This document shows positions 6,901 to 8,992 of a DNA stretch of 8,992 bases, one piece after another. The translations under genes and the position numbers were made by a program. Below the pieces are notes generated by a model. The model was not told the origin of the DNA and ran no database searches. It saw only the letters and a list, made by a program, of their open reading frames with translations. How positions within the stretch are numbered: position 1 is the stretch's first letter; each line of letters opens with the position of its first letter. The DNA comes from Rickettsiaceae bacterium (GTDB lineage: Bacteria; Pseudomonadota; Alphaproteobacteria; Rickettsiales; Rickettsiaceae), in the NCBI GenBank assembly GCA_028372485.1, contig JAOMYS010000035.1, forward strand, positions 1 to 8,992, in the 5' to 3' direction.

Positions 6901-8361
6901 TTATTTTTTTGATTTGTATAAATCTTTTTCAGTTATAGAAAGAATCCAGTCTGTGAGTTTTGCTTCATCCTTCATATTGCCCTCATAGATTTTCAAAGGT
7001 ACTAATGACTTTTGGAAATCACATTCAGAACATATATTTATTGACATAGGGTAGAAAAAATCAAAGTTACCGCTAGGAGATAATACTTGTTTTGCTGATG
7101 AATAAGCTCCTTGCAAGGCTGTCTCTTGACCTATATGTACCACATTTGGCATTTGTGTTATTTCTTTTACAAAATTCCAACAAGTGCTTCTACAAAAATG
7201 ATCTGTAAGTACGTAGATCTTAGCATGAAATGCGCTGCTATCTTTATTAGTATAAAGATTTTCCTGATCTTGGTATATGCTCCATTTTTTTAAGAAAAAA
7301 TCCTTACCTTTTTTTAATAATGAAAGATAAGCCTTATTTGCATGTTCGTCGTAAGTAGTTTTAAATTCTTCAAAATTATTTGGGCTCACCCTTAGTTTCT
7401 TTTTCCACTCAGTATTGTACTGATGTTTCTCTCCTAATGAAGAAATGAATTCATCTCCCCATAAATTACGAATGATTGGCCTTGACCATTTTGATGCACC
7501 ACCAAGGTTTCCTCTCATATCAAATAATATATAATCTTCTTTTGCTAGTTTATTTTTAAGTCTTTCAAGCATTTTTATATAATATTCTTCTTCTTTAGGC
7601 GTGGGGGAAAAGTTGGGAATTCTGATCCATACACCTCGTGATACTTTTTCTACTTTGAATTTCTTGGTAAAATCTGGCTGTCGTTCTTCTTTTGCTGCCA
7701 TTAACGCAGAACCCGTAAGAGGGGTGTATTTTAGCTCTGTTTTAATAGAGTTATCGCCATGCTTAGTAGTGATATTATATATTATCGGTTTGAACTTATT
7801 ACCATCTATTATTAATGTGTAAATGCTGGCGCCTTTTAGCGCTATCTCAGATTCATTATTAGCATAGAAAGGCTTTACAAAATCTTGATAGTAAGTTTCT
7901 ATATCCATTTTATTTACAAGAGTAATTGGATCTCCTACATTTATATCACTCAGATGCTTCAACTTATTATTTTTGTATAATATATAATGTTCATACCCTT
8001 TACGTATGCTCAAGATACCAGGGTATTTTTCTTCTGGAAGTGCTACCTTGCCTCTAATGCTAATATGAGCATTATCAAATCCATTAATGTAGTATTTCAT
8101 TGCATAATAACAATCACTCTCATCATCAATATCATTTATTAACTCTAGAGTGTTTTCATATCCTTTATCAAGCCATGTATGAAATGATTTATCAGATTTA
8201 TTAGCATATGTTGCCGAGTTCTCTTGAAGAGAGGTGCGTAAATAGTTTAAGTCTTTTTTGCATGATGTAATATAACCTTCTCTTTTCTGGTTATTATCTG
8301 CATTTGTAAAATTTGAATATGATAATAAGATTCCAATTAATAATTGATTCAATAGCTTCAT
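6901..8361 (-). CDS. Exported S41-family serine peptidase-like protein
   Basis: A 486-residue exported protein resembling S41 peptidases (C-terminal-processing and tricorn-core relatives). The N-terminus is a signal peptide (hydrophobic LLIGILLSY, likely cleaved after TNA at 21) with no lipobox. A helical segment follows, ending in GFDNAHISI (His99). A PDZ-like stretch at about 113-165 contains INVGDPITLVNKMDIE. The peptidase core starts near 240 (GVWIRIPNF), with YILFDMRGNLGG at 277-288. The probable nucleophile Ser392 lies in VLTDHFCRSTCWNF, and IGQETALQGAYSSAKQVLSPSG follows. There is no Lys 25 residues after the Ser, so a CtpA/Prc-type Ser-Lys pair is doubtful; His99 instead suggests a tricorn-like arrangement (inference). 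Six cysteines (34, 84, 390, 394, 444, 447) could form disulfides in the periplasm. The ATG has AGGT nine bases upstream. The natural substrate is unknown, and an inactive binding protein remains possible. Confidence 0.8.
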   Translation of the reverse strand: MKLLNQLLIGILLSYSNFTNADNNQKREGYITSCKKDLNYLRTSLQENSATYANKSDKSFHTWLDKGYENTLELINDIDDESDCYYAMKYYINGFDNAHISIRGKVALPEEKYPGILSIRKGYEHYILYKNNKLKHLSDINVGDPITLVNKMDIETYYQDFVKPFYANNESEIALKGASIYTLIIDGNKFKPIIYNITTKHGDNSIKTELKYTPLTGSALMAAKEERQPDFTKKFKVEKVSRGVWIRIPNFSPTPKEEEYYIKMLERLKNKLAKEDYILFDMRGNLGGASKWSRPIIRNLWGDEFISSLGEKHQYNTEWKKKLRVSPNNFEEFKTTYDEHANKAYLSLLKKGKDFFLKKWSIYQDQENLYTNKDSSAFHAKIYVLTDHFCRSTCWNFVKEITQMPNVVHIGQETALQGAYSSAKQVLSPSGNFDFFYPMSINICSECDFQKSLVPLKIYEGNMKDEAKLTDWILSITEKDLYKSKK

Positions 8362-8391
8362 AAAATATCTACCTGCTTATCTTATAGTAAA

Positions 8392-8397
8392 ATTATA
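8392..8397 (-). promoter_or_regulatory. Possible -10 for the S41 peptidase gene
   Basis: TATAAT reads on the minus strand at 8397-8392, about 30 bases before the ATG at 8361. No convincing -35 lies 16-18 bp upstream, and the whole 139-bp gap (8362-8500) is extremely AT-rich, so such hexamers arise easily. The gap also has to hold the promoter of the divergent gene at 8501, for which TAAAAT (8461-8466) is only a weak candidate. Confidence 0.25.
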
Positions 8398-8500
8398 CAT
8401 CAATATTTAGAAAGGTCTTTATATATAATTTATTAATTATGAAATTTTTAATAAGTTAGGTAAAATAGATATAGTGTAAGGGTCTTGATAGGGAATGAAG

Positions 8501-8992
8501 ATGACTAAATCTAAAAGTGATGCAGAAGAAAAAGTCAAAATTAAAGAAAGACAAAATTATGAAAATCATAAGAAGGGGTTATTTTCTACTATTACATCTT
8601 TAGCTCAAGATCATGATAACTTAGATAAAGTAGTAAAATCTGTAATTACTGGTGCAAAAATACCAAAGATGGGTACAGCAAAAATTGCTTGGAAAAACAA
8701 GGGAGTTTTATTAGATGCTCTTTTTTATATTAGAGAATATAAAAAACTAAATAGTAAAGAAGAGGAATCATTTTTTCTTAAATTATTAGGCGATAAAGAT
8801 ACTCCGGAGCTGATAAAAAGTAACTCGCATGATGTGAAGCTATGGATAGATTCTGTAGCTAGCACTGTTGTACAAGACAATTTTGATAAATCTCAAAAGA
8901 AAATAAAAAATCCTAAGGGTGTTGTAGATGCTAATAGTGAGATCAACTCACTTTCACTTAAATTATCAGAGAAGAAAGAGAAGTTAAAAAAT
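8501..8992 (+). CDS. Unrecognised Lys-rich protein, 3' end outside window
   Basis: The frame stays open from the ATG to the right edge (164 codons seen), and I do not recognise the protein. It starts MTKSKSDAEEKVKIKERQ, with no signal peptide or membrane segment. A charged N-terminus leads to a probably helical, more hydrophobic centre (SVITGAKIPKMGTAKIAW, VLLDALFYIREYKKL, SFFLKLLGD, WIDSVASTVV). A Lys/Glu/Ser-rich stretch follows (SEINSLSLKLSEKKEKLKN) that looks like the start of a coiled coil. An ATG at 8495 is in the same frame, but TAGGGA at 8489-8494 abuts it directly and lies six bases before the ATG at 8501, which I prefer. The gene diverges from the S41 peptidase gene and shares its 139-bp upstream region, so the two may be co-regulated. 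Cytoplasmic or secreted-effector roles are both possible; nothing here decides. Confidence 0.65.
   Translation, partial: MTKSKSDAEEKVKIKERQNYENHKKGLFSTITSLAQDHDNLDKVVKSVITGAKIPKMGTAKIAWKNKGVLLDALFYIREYKKLNSKEEESFFLKLLGDKDTPELIKSNSHDVKLWIDSVASTVVQDNFDKSQKKIKNPKGVVDANSEINSLSLKLSEKKEKLKN

Noticed and set aside
7111..7822. Plus-strand open frames opposite the S41 peptidase gene (7111-7293 and 7601-7822)
   Set aside because: They lie antisense to a frame with a signal peptide and peptidase motifs; their hydrophobic content follows from the AT-rich complementary strand.
1..8992. CRISPR array, insertion sequence, prophage or toxin-antitoxin module
   Set aside because: No regularly spaced direct repeats, transposase, integrase or phage structural protein was found, and no paired small overlapping genes resembling a toxin-antitoxin unit.

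Overview
This is an AT-rich bacterial window. It combines ordinary housekeeping genes with secreted, surface and lineage-specific proteins. The mix suggests an obligately intracellular alphaproteobacterium of the order Rickettsiales. The evidence is: a decayed autotransporter beta-barrel of the type found in rickettsial surface-antigen proteins; a compound palindromic repeat between genes, built like rickettsial palindromic elements; and divergent proteins of unknown function beside well-conserved core genes. This placement is inferred from protein style and composition; no marker gene fixes the family.

Left part (1-3158). The C-terminal end of an autotransporter barrel enters from the left edge. 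It is frameshifted at a 4-bp tandem duplication and ends in the Phe typical of outer-membrane barrels. Tail to tail with it, on the minus strand, lies a two-gene unit: lepA (elongation factor 4) followed by an LD-carboxypeptidase gene (ldcA-like) whose start overlaps the lepA stop.

Middle (3159-5957). prfB (release factor 2) diverges from lepA across 64 bp and carries the classical +1 programmed frameshift with an internal Shine-Dalgarno. It overlaps murD by the 4-base ATGA, so release factor 2 and the D-glutamate ligase of peptidoglycan synthesis are probably translated together. With murD and the LD-carboxypeptidase, the window holds one synthesis gene and one turnover gene for peptidoglycan, so this organism probably makes a wall or a remnant of one. 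After murD comes a 297-bp gene-free stretch. It holds the palindromic repeat, a second possible stem-loop and a strong-looking promoter (TTGACA, 17 bp, TAACAT with an extended -10).

Right part (5958-8992). That promoter drives a 308-residue unrecognised protein with a leucine-rich-repeat-like pattern and an acidic tail. It converges on a minus-strand gene for an exported S41-family serine peptidase-like protein. Divergent from the latter is a lysine-rich unrecognised gene that runs off the right edge. This accessory part is the least explained; I see a plausible host-interaction locus but no clear defence, toxin or mobile system.
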